Assembly: GCA_946885735.1 (NCBI GenBank) | Contig: CAMPGW010000025.1 | Location: forward strand, 1-32,537 | Direction: 5' to 3' | Origin: an uncultured Gammaproteobacteria bacterium | GTDB lineage: Bacteria > Pseudomonadota > Gammaproteobacteria > Xanthomonadales > Xanthomonadaceae | Length of the DNA stretch: 32,537 nt | In this document: piece after piece, positions 7,477 to 15,699 of the stretch | How positions within the stretch are numbered: position 1 is the first letter of the stretch | Layout of the letters: every line of letters begins with the position of its first letter | Program-made: the position numbers and the translations under genes | Notes under the pieces: generated by a model | What the model was told of the DNA's origin: nothing | Database searches by the model: none | Seen by the model: the letters and a program-made list of their open reading frames with translations, nothing else

Positions 7477-9396
7477 TCAGCGCGACCGGGAATGCGAGGT
7501 CAGGTCGGCCAGGGCGCCAGCGGAACTCACGCCCAGGCTGGTGGCCCGGGCGCCGGGCCGGGCCGGCTCGGGCTGCCCTTCGTCCAGGGCCTGGGTCTCT
7601 GCCGAGCCCAGGTGCGGCAGGCGGGCCTCGCCGCGCTGCAGGGACAGGCCCACCACCAGGATGTCGATCATCAGCAGGTGCAGGATGCGGCTGATCATCG
7701 GCACCTGGGTCGCCACGTCCTCGACATGGTCCACGATCAGCGCGACGTCGGCCTTGCGCGCGAGCGGCGACTGGCTGGCGGTGATGGCGATCACCAGCGC
7801 GCCGTTGGCATGCGCGCGATCCACCACGTCCAGCAGTTCGTCCACGCGGCCACTGCCGCTGATCACCACCGCCACGACGCCGGGCTTGAGCAGGCTGGCG
7901 GCGAGGTTCTGCAGGCGCGGCGCGGTGTAGGCCGCGGCCGACAGGCCCATGCGCAACAACTTGAACTGGGCGTCGTCGGCGACGGAGCCGAAATGCCCGA
8001 CCGCATAGAACTCGACGCGCTCGGCGTCGTTGATCAGGCGCACCGCCTGCTCGATGGAGTCGCGGTTGAGGTGGTCGCGAACCTGCAGGATCGCCGACGC
8101 GGTGTTGCCCAGCACCTTGTCGCCAACCTCCAGGCTGCTGTCCTCGCCGGTGACCTGCGTATGCGTCACCGGCATCGTTCCGGTCAGTCCCGACGCGAGC
8201 CGCAGCTTGAAGTCGGACAGCCCCTTGCATCCGAGCGAGCGACAGAAGCGGATCACCGTCGGCTGGCTGACGTCGGCGGACCGCGCCAGCTTGGCGATCG
8301 GGTCGTTGAGCGCCGAACGCGCATGCGCCAGCACGTAGTCGGCCACGCGCTGCTCGGCCGGCGACAGGCTCGGCCGCGCGCGCCGGATCTGGTTGAGGAT
8401 GGTCGCGGCCTCGTTCGACTCCAGCGCGCCCAGTTGCGCCGACAGGATGGTCGAGGCGCCGAGGAAGGTCGCGTCCTCGGCGGTGATGACGAAGGTCGGG
8501 ATGCCCTTCATGTAGTCGCTGAAGCGGCCCTTGTCCTCGAAGCGCGCGCGGAATCCGGAGCGGTCGAAGGTTTCGCCGAGACGCGGCACGATGCCGCCGC
8601 CGATGTAGATGCCACCGAAGGCGCCCTGCGTCACCGCCAGGTTCGCAGCCGCCGTACCCAATATCGCGCAGAAGGCTTCGATCGCCTCCACCGCCAGCGG
8701 GTCGCTGCCTTCCATCGCCCGGCGGGTGACTTCCGGCGCGCTGAGCGGCTCGACCTTGCGGCCGGCGCGATCGGCCAGCGCGCGGTAGATCAGCTCGATG
8801 CCCGGGCCCGAGAGCACGCGCTCGAAACTGATGTGCGGGAAATGCTTCCAGCCGTATTCCAGGATGTGGATCTCGCGCGCGTCGCGCGGTGAGAAACTGG
8901 TGTGTCCGCCCTCGGTGCCCAGCGCGATCCAGCCGTTGCCCGCCGGGATCAGCCCCGACACGCCGAGGCCGCTGCCGGCGCCGATCAGGCCGTGCACGCT
9001 GCGTGGTTGCGCCACGCCGCCACCGACCTGGCGGCGCTGGTGCGGCAGCAGGCTCGGCAAGGCCATCGCCAGCGCGGTGAAGTCGTTGACCACCACCAGG
9101 TTGTCGAAGTCCAGGCGCTCGCGCATCTCCTCGATGCTGAACTGCCAGTGGTAGTTGGTCATGCGCACGCGGTCGCCGGCGACCGGGTTGGCGATCGCCA
9201 CCGCGGCATTGCGGATCCGCCGCGCCGGCAAGGTCGCCAGGTAGGCGGTCATCGCGGCGTGGAAGTCCTCGTGCTCGGCGCAGCGCATCGAGCGCTTGTG
9301 CTCGAAGCGGCCCGGCGCGACCTCGAGGGCGAAGCGGGCGTAGGTGCCGCCGATGTCGGCGAGCAGGCGCGGGCTGTCGTACAGGCGATGCGGCAT
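7477..9396 (-). CDS. glk: Bifunctional glucokinase / RpiR-HexR-type transcriptional regulator fusion
   Basis: This 639-residue protein joins an enzyme and a regulator. Residues 1-325 are a glucokinase of the E. coli Glk type: ATP-binding LADIGGTYARFAL (12-24), catalytic VNDFTALAMALPSL with D105, and the EGGH motif at 162-165. It phosphorylates glucose to glucose 6-phosphate in the cytoplasm. Residues about 335-410 are an RpiR helix-turn-helix (ADVSQPTVIRFCRSLGCKG, 374-392). Residues about 450-580 are a sugar-phosphate-sensing SIS domain (FYAVGHFGSVADDAQ, VVISGSGRVDELLDVV). The Pro/Ala/Ser-rich tail is probably disordered. Family knowledge: such Glk-HexR fusions are annotated in Burkholderia. 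It starts at ATG 9396 after GGGGGA and lies 44 bases behind the amylase gene, in the same operon. Inference: it supplies the last step of starch use and may regulate the pathway through nearby HexR-like palindromes. Confidence 0.94.
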   Translation of the reverse strand: MPHRLYDSPRLLADIGGTYARFALEVAPGRFEHKRSMRCAEHEDFHAAMTAYLATLPARRIRNAAVAIANPVAGDRVRMTNYHWQFSIEEMRERLDFDNLVVVNDFTALAMALPSLLPHQRRQVGGGVAQPRSVHGLIGAGSGLGVSGLIPAGNGWIALGTEGGHTSFSPRDAREIHILEYGWKHFPHISFERVLSGPGIELIYRALADRAGRKVEPLSAPEVTRRAMEGSDPLAVEAIEAFCAILGTAAANLAVTQGAFGGIYIGGGIVPRLGETFDRSGFRARFEDKGRFSDYMKGIPTFVITAEDATFLGASTILSAQLGALESNEAATILNQIRRARPSLSPAEQRVADYVLAHARSALNDPIAKLARSADVSQPTVIRFCRSLGCKGLSDFKLRLASGLTGTMPVTHTQVTGEDSSLEVGDKVLGNTASAILQVRDHLNRDSIEQAVRLINDAERVEFYAVGHFGSVADDAQFKLLRMGLSAAAYTAPRLQNLAASLLKPGVVAVVISGSGRVDELLDVVDRAHANGALVIAITASQSPLARKADVALIVDHVEDVATQVPMISRILHLLMIDILVVGLSLQRGEARLPHLGSAETQALDEGQPEPARPGARATSLGVSSAGALADLTSHSRSR

Positions 9397-9440
9397 TCAA
9401 GTCCCCCGGGGCATGGGCGAGTCTACGCGAGGGCCGTCGC

Positions 9441-12071
9441 TCACGGCAGCACGACCACGGCGGAGTCGTCCATCACCAGCGGGTCGCGCGCGCCGTCGCC
9501 ACCGCCGAAGCGTCCACCCGAGACCGCGGGCTCCAGCGCGCGGAAGCCACCGTCGTAATCCCAGGTGGACAGGTACAGGCGCGCGCCCGACAACGAACGG
9601 CGATGGCCAAGCACCGACGGCGGCAGCATGAAGCACACCGATTGGCTGGCCTCGTCCACCGTCAGGGTGGCCGCGGGCGTGATCGTCCGTCCTTCGTACG
9701 TGGCGTCCGCGCCTTCCGCGCCGAACAGCGCGTTCGACCAGCCGTGCGCGCGCAGGCGCAGGTGCCAGCGCATGCCGTCCGGCAGCGCGGCGTTCTGCAG
9801 CGGCATCGCGCTGGCGCCGCCCGTCTCGTCGGGCCACTGGATGAACAGCGTGAAGGCCACATGGTCGAAACCGTTCGGCGGGTTCCAGGTCTTGCTGAGC
9901 GCCGCCATCCGCGCGCACACCCGCAAGGCGCCGCCGGTGCCTTCCACCCGCAGTTCGCGCAGGTCGAGGGTGCGCGGCGTCCAGCTTTCGTCAGTCGGAT
10001 ACCGGTAGCGGCCCTCGGGACCGCGATCGTCGTCGGCGGGATCGGCAACGCGCGCCAGGGTCGTCCAGCGCCGGTGGACGCGCAACTCTCGCGCGGCCGA
10101 TGCGACGCCGCGTTGCGGATCCCAGGCCACGACGCGATGCACGGCGTCGGGATCCACCATCGCCGCGGTGGACAACCGGGCGCTCCAGCGACCGTCGCTT
10201 TCCACATCCACCACCGTCGCGCCGCCAAGATCGCCATCCACGACCAGCGCCACCTGCCGCCCGGACGCCAGGCCGCCGACCGTCACGTCGTCCTGGACCG
10301 TGGCCGTGGGAAAGGAAGCGAGGGTGGGTGCTTCGCCGGCGTCGCGTACGGGACCCGCGGCGTCGCGAGCGAGCCAGACGCGCGCGCTGCGGGGCGGCAG
10401 GCGCAGGTGCAGGCGACCGCTGCCGTCGACCTGGGCCTGCGGCGCCGCGTCGCCGATCGCGAAGGCGCCCGCGAGGCGCGTGCCGGGCGGCAATCCGGTG
10501 TCGAGGTTGTCCAGCAGCACTTCGTGGCCGGCCGTGTTCATCGCCACCAGCGCGAAGCCGCCTTCATGGCGCATGGACCAGGCGATGCCGCCCGGACCCG
10601 CGGCGTTGCCGCGCAGCACCGCCGGCGTGCCACGCGAGAACACGCGGTTGCCGCGGCGCAGCGCGATCGCCTGCTGCAGGAAACGGTACATCGGCGCCTC
10701 GACGTCGAAACGATCACGTCCGCCCGACTCGCTGCCGGCCGCGAACATCGCCGCGCGCGGCCGCGTGAACTCCTGCTCGGTACCGTAGTAGATCGTCGGG
10801 ATGCCCGGCAGCGTGAGGATCGCCAGCAGCGCCTGCTGCAGGCCGAGGACGTCGCCGCCGGCGAGGAAGCGGTCGACGTCGTGGTTGTCCACGAAACTGG
10901 GATTGAGGTGCGGGCGCGCATGCACGCGCATCATCGATTCGATGCGCCAGCCGAGTTCGGCGGTCGGCCGTCCGCGCGCAAACACGTCGCCGAGCGAGCC
11001 GTACAGCGGGAAGTTGATCATGCCCGGCACGCCCTGCCCGGTCGGCCGCGTCGCATAGGCCTCGATGCGGCGGGCTTCGGATTCCTGGAACGGCTTGTCG
11101 ACGGCGAAGCCTTCGCCGACCGAGAGGAAGTGCCTGCGCCCGGTGGCGGCCGCGACCCGTTCCACGCCCGGCGCCTGCGCATCGTCGGCATGCAGGAAAT
11201 CGTCCACCGCCGACGGCGGCACGTAGAAGATGGTGTCGATGCGGAAGCCATCCACGCCGACCTCGCGGATCCAGTGTCCATAGCTGCGCCGCAGCGCGCG
11301 CCGTACCACCGGGTTCCCGGTGTTGAGGTCGTCCAGGTCGGCGAGCTGGTAATCGAGCACCTGCTCCGGCACGCGGTAATCGGTGATCACCGGGGTCCAG
11401 TGGTAGATCGCCGCATCGCGCTGGGCGGGGTCGCGCGCGTCATTGAGCGAGAACGGCCACTGCGAGGGCGCCTGGTGGCCGCGGATGTCGGCGCCGCGGC
11501 GGAAGTTGCGCGCCGGGTCCTTCGGATCCCAGGCGCCGTCGTAGCCGAACCAGTTGCCGGTGTGGTTGAGCACGATGTCCTGCACCAGGTACATGCCGCG
11601 GCCGTGCAGTGCGCGCGACAGCGCGCGGTAATCGTCCAGGTCGCCGAGATGGGCGTCCACGCTGGAGAAATCCTCCGCCCAGTAGCCGTGGTAGCCGCCG
11701 TAGCGGATCTTCGGATCCCACCACTGGTTGGCGACCGGCGGCGTGATCCACACCGTGGTGGCCCCCAGTCCCTGGATGTAGTCGAGCCGTCGCGCGACGC
11801 CGCGCAGGTCGCCGCCGTTGTAGCGCCCGCCGTCGCCGGGCACGTACTCGCCGACGCCCTGGTCGTTGTTGCCGGGGTCGCCATCCTCGAAGCGGTCGGT
11901 CATCAGGAAGTAGATGACTTGGTCGCGCCAGTCCGGGGACGGCACGTGGAGCGGTCCCTCGGCCGCCGGGCCCGGCCCGGGGCTTGCCGACGCCCCGGAG
12001 GCCACGGCGATCGCCAACACCGTCGCCAGGACCTGTCCGAGCGGCGAACCGACCCGCGTGCGCTTCCCCAT
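9441..12071 (-). CDS. Exported multi-domain alpha-amylase (GH13) with glucodextranase-type C-terminal module
   Basis: This 876-residue secreted enzyme should hydrolyse starch or other alpha-1,4-glucans. The ATG at 12071 is preferred to an in-frame ATG at 12203, since the signal peptide (basic MGKRTR, hydrophobic core 11-25, cleavage near ASA-SP) begins there and the longer form would cross the promoter. All four GH13 regions are intact: DIVLNH (165-170), GFRID with nucleophile D279, GEGF with acid/base E320, and FVDNHD with D398. A domain C and an uncharacterised beta-rich stretch follow. From about residue 690 there is a module like the C-terminal domain of glucodextranase (ADPADDDRGPEGRYRYPTDE near its start), often linked to cell-surface or sugar binding. 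The gene is divergent from a maltodextrin-type TonB receptor and precedes glucokinase, making it the first step of the starch pathway. Cyclodextrin-type or pullulan activity cannot be excluded. Confidence 0.93.
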   Translation of the reverse strand: MGKRTRVGSPLGQVLATVLAIAVASGASASPGPGPAAEGPLHVPSPDWRDQVIYFLMTDRFEDGDPGNNDQGVGEYVPGDGGRYNGGDLRGVARRLDYIQGLGATTVWITPPVANQWWDPKIRYGGYHGYWAEDFSSVDAHLGDLDDYRALSRALHGRGMYLVQDIVLNHTGNWFGYDGAWDPKDPARNFRRGADIRGHQAPSQWPFSLNDARDPAQRDAAIYHWTPVITDYRVPEQVLDYQLADLDDLNTGNPVVRRALRRSYGHWIREVGVDGFRIDTIFYVPPSAVDDFLHADDAQAPGVERVAAATGRRHFLSVGEGFAVDKPFQESEARRIEAYATRPTGQGVPGMINFPLYGSLGDVFARGRPTAELGWRIESMMRVHARPHLNPSFVDNHDVDRFLAGGDVLGLQQALLAILTLPGIPTIYYGTEQEFTRPRAAMFAAGSESGGRDRFDVEAPMYRFLQQAIALRRGNRVFSRGTPAVLRGNAAGPGGIAWSMRHEGGFALVAMNTAGHEVLLDNLDTGLPPGTRLAGAFAIGDAAPQAQVDGSGRLHLRLPPRSARVWLARDAAGPVRDAGEAPTLASFPTATVQDDVTVGGLASGRQVALVVDGDLGGATVVDVESDGRWSARLSTAAMVDPDAVHRVVAWDPQRGVASAARELRVHRRWTTLARVADPADDDRGPEGRYRYPTDESWTPRTLDLRELRVEGTGGALRVCARMAALSKTWNPPNGFDHVAFTLFIQWPDETGGASAMPLQNAALPDGMRWHLRLRAHGWSNALFGAEGADATYEGRTITPAATLTVDEASQSVCFMLPPSVLGHRRSLSGARLYLSTWDYDGGFRALEPAVSGGRFGGGDGARDPLVMDDSAVVVLP

Positions 12072-12097
12072 TTCCCAGCCCCTTGGCCGCCTCGAAG

Positions 12098-12126
12098 AGG
12101 GTAGTTTAACTACATACGGGGTCCAA
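12098..12126 (-). promoter_or_regulatory. Predicted promoter of the amylase-glk operon
   Basis: On the minus strand TTGGAC (12126-12121) is followed after 17 bases by TACCCT (12103-12098). Both hexamers are weak, but the spacing is ideal and the start codon lies 27 bases further on. The palindrome at 12101-12113 falls in the spacer and -10, the classical position for a repressor. Confidence 0.4.
12101..12113. promoter_or_regulatory. HexR-like palindromic operator, amylase side
   Basis: GTAGTTTAACTAC is a perfect palindrome around a central T. It matches the HexR-type pattern GTArTTnAAyTAC, which I recall as the core of the gamma-proteobacterial HexR consensus TGTAATTAAATTACA. Similar sites occur at 12225-12237, 32393-32405 and 32491-32503, that is, in both intergenic regions that drive the starch and maltose genes. 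Binding by the Glk-HexR fusion is inferred. Confidence 0.72.
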
Positions 12127-12212
12127 ACGGCCACCCCGGGTGCGCCAGCGCCCCCGGCAAGAGGCCCGCGAATGGCTTGGATTTCCCCTTTTCGAAGGGC
12201 CATTCCAACGGT

Positions 12213-12240
12213 TTGACAACATATCTAGTTTTAGTACAGA
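12213..12240 (+). promoter_or_regulatory. Predicted promoter of maltodextrin TonB receptor gene
   Basis: A perfect -35 TTGACA (12213-12218) is followed after 16 bases by TACAGA (12235-12240), a moderate -10. The degenerate palindrome 12225-12237 lies between and over them. The transcript would have a leader of about 75 bases. This leader contains short inverted arms (GTGC/GCAC near 12241-12255). Confidence 0.55.
12225..12237. promoter_or_regulatory. Degenerate HexR-like operator in receptor promoter
   Basis: CTAGTTTTAGTAC matches the perfect site at 12101-12113 in 10 of 13 positions, and its 15-base extension matches 12 of 15. It sits between the -35 and -10 of the receptor promoter, 124 bases from the amylase-side site. 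It is the weakest of the four sites, and chance similarity is possible. Confidence 0.45.
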
Positions 12241-12323
12241 GTGCCGCCTGAGCACTGGCTCTAAAAATACCCGCGGCGACCGCCCCGGGGCCGTTCGACC
12301 AGCACACTCGGGGAGATGCTTCC

Positions 12324-15176
12324 GTGCGCAACACCCTCACCCGGCGCGCCCGCGCCAACCGCCTGACCCGCAATCCCCTGGCGCTCGCCTGCGCCGCGGC
12401 CCTCCTGCTCGCCTCCCAGGCCAGCCTGGCGCAGGACGTCCCGGCCGAGCCGGCCGCCGAGCCCGCCACCGAGGAGCAGACGGAGGCCGAACAGGCCGCC
12501 GCCCGCCGCACCGAGCCGGTCAAGGAACTGGAGTCGGTGCAGGTGCGCGGCATCCGCCGCGGCATCGAGCGCGCGATCGACATCAAGCAGAACTCAACCT
12601 CGATCGTCGAGTCGATCTCGGCCGAGGACATCGGCAAGTTGCCCGACGTCAGCATCGGCGAGTCGCTTGCCCGCCTGCCGGGCCTCTCGGCCCAGCGCGT
12701 GGCCGGTCGCGCCCAGGTGGTCAGCGTCCGCGGCCTGTCGCCGGACTTCTCGACCTCGCTGCTCAACGGCCGCGAACTGGTGAGCACCGGCGACAACCGC
12801 AGCGTCGAGTTCGACCAGTACCCCTCGGAACTGCTCAGCGGCGTGACCGTGTACAAGACCCCCGATGCCGGGCTGGTCGGCCAGGGCCTGTCGGGCACGC
12901 TCGACATGCGCACCGTGCGCCCGCTCGATTTCCAGGACCAGGTCACCGTCGTCAGCGTCCGCGGCCAGCACAACTCGCTGGGTTCGGCGGCCGATTCGAG
13001 CGCCGTCGGCAGCCGCGTCAACGCCAGCTTCATCACCCAGAACAGCGACCGCAGCATCGGCTTCTCGATCGGCTACTCGTACTCGAGCATGCCGATCCAG
13101 GAAAACCAGGTCGGCCTGTACGAGCCCTGGCAGCAGATCGGCGAGGGCTGGCGGCCGGGCGTGCCCTCGGCCGCGGGCTGCCCCGACCCCGCGCTCACCG
13201 ACTGCACCTATTACTCCGACGGCATCAAGGCCCTGCGCCGCACCGGCGACCAGACCCGGCATGGCGTGATGGCGACCCTCGAATTCCGTCCGAACCAGGA
13301 CTGGACGAGCGTGCTGGACGTGTTCCATTCGCAGGCCGAGCAGGAAGACACCGCCAACCAGTTCGAGGTGCACCTGGGCGGCTACAACGGCGGCTATTCG
13401 CCGGGCCTGGCCCTGACCAACGTGGACATCAACGGCGACCATACCTTCGTCGGCGGCGTCGCCAGCGGCGTCTATCCGCTGGTCCGCGGCATGTACAACA
13501 AGCGCGAGGACCAGATCGACGCCTTCGGCTGGAACAACAAGTTCAGCGTCGGCGCCGCGCAGATCGATGCCGACATCAGCTGGTCGCGCTCGCAGCGCGA
13601 CGAGCTGAACCTGGAGAACAACACGCAGCTGCAGCCCGCGCCGCAGCTGGACTCGGTCGCGCTCGATTTCGACGGCGGCGACTTCCCGACCCTGGATCCC
13701 GGCCGCGACTACTCGGATCCGGCCACCCTGTTCCTGGCGAACACCATCTACGGTTCCGGCTACGGCAAGACGCCGCAGGTGGACGACGAACTGCGCAGCT
13801 TCCGCCTCAACGCCAACTTCGGCGCCGGCGCCTGGGAGGCCTTCAGCTCCTTCGACATCGGCATCAACTACGCCGATCGCGAGAAGAGCAAGCGCCAGCC
13901 CGAGGGCAACATCAACCTCGGCTCGCAGGGCCCGATCGCGGTCGGTTCGCAGTTCCAGTACGGATTGGTGGACCTCGGCTTCGCCGGCGTCGGCATGATC
14001 CCCTCCTGGGACGTGCCGGGCGCGGTCGCCGAGTACATGACCTTCGCGCCGAACGAGAACGCGCCCTGGCTGATCTCCAAGGCCTGGGAAGTGAACGAGC
14101 AGATCACCTCGGCCTGGGTGCGCGGCAACATCGACACCGACTGGGGTTCGGTGCCCGTGCGCGGCAACATCGGCGTGCAGATCCAGCGCGTGGACCAGTC
14201 CTCGACCGCCAACGTCTGGGACACGACCAAGCCGTCGGGCAGCGAGATCGTCCGCTTCACCAACGGCAAGACCTACACCGACGTGCTGCCCAGCATGAAC
14301 CTGGTGTTCGAGATCGCCGAGGACCAGCGCCTGCGCGTCGCCCTGGCCCGCCAGGTGGCCCGTCCGCGCGTGGACCAGTTGCGCGCCTCGCTGGAGTTCG
14401 GCGTCAACACCGCGACCGGCGTCCCCGGCGCCGGTGGCGGCAATCCGCTGCTCGACCCGTGGCGCGCGAATGCCTTCGACCTGTCGTGGGAGAAGTACTT
14501 CGACGGCAACAAGGGCTACGTGGCCGCCGCGTTCTTCTACAAGGACCTGCGCACCTACATCTTCACGCAGAGCCGCGAGTACGACTTCTCCGAACTGGTG
14601 GCCACCTACGTGCCGCCGATCGGCTCGCCGCCCGCCCAGGACATCGGCCTGCTCAACGGCCCGTTCAACGGCTCCGGCGGCAAGCTCACGGGCCTGGAGC
14701 TGACGGCGTCGATCCCGCTGGAGATGCTGTCCGAATCGCTGGAAGGCTTCGGCATCATCGCCAATGCCAGCTTCAACGACAGCAACATCTCCATCCGCGA
14801 CCCCGACAGCGCCTCCAGCGTCGGCAGCGGCGACATTTCGCTGCCCGGCCTGTCGGACCGCGTGTACAACTTCACCGCCTACTACGAGCGCAATGGCTTC
14901 GAGGCGCGCATCAACCAGCGCCGGCGTTCGGACTTCATCGGCGAGATCGGCGACTTCGCGGCCAACCGCAAGCTGCGCTACGTCGAGGGCGAGAACATCA
15001 CCGACGCCCAGGTCAGCTACACCTTCGACGGCGCGGCCGAGGGCCTGACCGTGCTGCTGCAGGCCAGCAACCTCACCAACTCCATGTACCACACCTACGC
15101 CGGCACCAAGGATCGTCCGCTCGAGACCGTCGAGTGGGGCCGCACCTACCTGCTCGGCGTCAGCTACAAGTTCTGA
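12324..15176 (+). CDS. TonB-dependent receptor, Xanthomonas/Caulobacter type, likely maltodextrin transporter
   Basis: This 950-residue outer-membrane receptor probably brings maltodextrins into the periplasm using TonB energy. The GTG start follows GGGGAG with normal spacing. The signal peptide (basic RNTLTRRARANR, hydrophobic LALACAAALLLAS, cleavage SLA-Q near 36) is followed by an acidic Pro/Ala/Glu-rich linker. A TonB-box-like ELESVQVRG lies near 68-76. The plug begins with SIVESISAEDIGKLPDVSIGES in two adjoining blocks and contains VSVRGLSPDFSTSLLNGREL. The GIRRGIERAIDIK segment before it is characteristic of the TIGR01782 group that includes Caulobacter MalA. The barrel ends LLGVSYKF, with the usual terminal phenylalanine. 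It is divergent from an exported amylase, shares its regulatory region, and ends at a strong terminator. Substrate assignment rests on this context. Confidence 0.92.
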   Translation: MRNTLTRRARANRLTRNPLALACAAALLLASQASLAQDVPAEPAAEPATEEQTEAEQAAARRTEPVKELESVQVRGIRRGIERAIDIKQNSTSIVESISAEDIGKLPDVSIGESLARLPGLSAQRVAGRAQVVSVRGLSPDFSTSLLNGRELVSTGDNRSVEFDQYPSELLSGVTVYKTPDAGLVGQGLSGTLDMRTVRPLDFQDQVTVVSVRGQHNSLGSAADSSAVGSRVNASFITQNSDRSIGFSIGYSYSSMPIQENQVGLYEPWQQIGEGWRPGVPSAAGCPDPALTDCTYYSDGIKALRRTGDQTRHGVMATLEFRPNQDWTSVLDVFHSQAEQEDTANQFEVHLGGYNGGYSPGLALTNVDINGDHTFVGGVASGVYPLVRGMYNKREDQIDAFGWNNKFSVGAAQIDADISWSRSQRDELNLENNTQLQPAPQLDSVALDFDGGDFPTLDPGRDYSDPATLFLANTIYGSGYGKTPQVDDELRSFRLNANFGAGAWEAFSSFDIGINYADREKSKRQPEGNINLGSQGPIAVGSQFQYGLVDLGFAGVGMIPSWDVPGAVAEYMTFAPNENAPWLISKAWEVNEQITSAWVRGNIDTDWGSVPVRGNIGVQIQRVDQSSTANVWDTTKPSGSEIVRFTNGKTYTDVLPSMNLVFEIAEDQRLRVALARQVARPRVDQLRASLEFGVNTATGVPGAGGGNPLLDPWRANAFDLSWEKYFDGNKGYVAAAFFYKDLRTYIFTQSREYDFSELVATYVPPIGSPPAQDIGLLNGPFNGSGGKLTGLELTASIPLEMLSESLEGFGIIANASFNDSNISIRDPDSASSVGSGDISLPGLSDRVYNFTAYYERNGFEARINQRRRSDFIGEIGDFAANRKLRYVEGENITDAQVSYTFDGAAEGLTVLLQASNLTNSMYHTYAGTKDRPLETVEWGRTYLLGVSYKF

Positions 15177-15187
15177 TCATCGGTGAC

Positions 15188-15226
15188 ATCCCCGCCGGCC
15201 TCCCGGGGCCGGCGGGGATTTTTTTT
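15188..15226 (+). terminator. Strong intrinsic terminator of TonB receptor gene
   Basis: A 13-base arm (15188-15200) pairs exactly with 15207-15219 around a 6-base loop. It is followed at once by a run of eight T (15219-15226). It starts about 11 bases after the receptor stop codon. It also separates the receptor gene from the convergent YjbR-like gene. Confidence 0.95.
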
Positions 15227-15253
15227 GGGTCACGCAGGATCGACCACGGCCGT

Positions 15254-15595
15254 TCAAACCGGGACTGCGGATGCTCGTCCACGTGCGCGCCGGTACGAGG
15301 CATCCACCAGCTCCAGCAGATAGTCCTCGGGAAATGCGTCGACCGCGACGATGCTGACCCAATGGAAGCGCGCAAGATAGCGCGCGGGCTTCACGCCCGG
15401 CATGTCGGTCAGTTCCAGGAACCGATCCGGACTGACGCGCACGCTGAAGCGCCAGCGCTCGGGCTCGCTGGTCTTGAAATAGGCGAACTTTCGTTGGCCA
15501 GCGTAGAACACCATGATATTGCCCGGGTGGCCGTAGAGCGTCTCGCGCACGCCCGGGTAGCCGCGGCAGTGCGCTTGCAGGTCAGCGACGTTCAC
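15254..15595 (-). CDS. MmcQ/YjbR-family protein
   Basis: This 113-residue cytoplasmic protein belongs to the small YjbR/MmcQ family, which has a CyaY-like DNA-binding-protein fold. Its biochemical role is not established. The sequence shows the family pattern: an N-terminal helix ending in YPGVRETLYGHPGN, then strands IMVFYAGQRKFAYFK and FSVRVSPDRFLELTDMPGVKPARYLARFHWVSI, and a C-terminal helical end with YLLELVDASYRRA. The length agrees with the usual 110-120 residues. The best start is GTG at 15595. No in-frame ATG was found just upstream, and the Shine-Dalgarno is poor, so the start is less certain than the family. It is convergent with the TonB receptor and divergent from the aldo/keto reductase gene (104 bases apart). 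Confidence 0.86.
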   Translation of the reverse strand: MNVADLQAHCRGYPGVRETLYGHPGNIMVFYAGQRKFAYFKTSEPERWRFSVRVSPDRFLELTDMPGVKPARYLARFHWVSIVAVDAFPEDYLLELVDASYRRARGRASAVPV

Positions 15596-15665
15596 CGGTG
15601 ATCGCGCATCGCATTCTGGACTTCGTGGATGTGGATGGAGGCCAGTCTAACGCCGCGCCGCACAC

Positions 15666-15671
15666 TACAAT
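15666..15671 (+). promoter_or_regulatory. Candidate -10 box for aldo/keto reductase gene
   Basis: TACAAT matches the sigma-70 -10 consensus in 5 of 6 positions and lies 28 bases before the start codon. No good -35 is present at 16-18 bases upstream. It is the only promoter-like element in the 104-base divergent gap. Confidence 0.35.
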
Positions 15672-15699
15672 CGACCTTCGCGCATCGCCGGAGTCGCCC

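Noticed and set aside
9603..12104. Long plus-strand open frame opposite the amylase
   Set aside because: Arg/Ala/His-rich composition without recognisable motifs, whereas the minus strand has all GH13 catalytic regions.
12072..12203. N-terminal extension of the amylase to ATG 12203
   Set aside because: It would cover the operator and predicted promoter and bury the signal peptide.
12241..12255. GTGC/GCAC arms in the receptor leader as a possible riboswitch
   Set aside because: Four-base arms with no known riboswitch core. It is probably a minor leader hairpin.
12594..15092. Long minus-strand open frame opposite the maltodextrin receptor
   Set aside because: No recognisable family and a biased composition. 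The plus strand encodes a full TonB receptor followed by a terminator.
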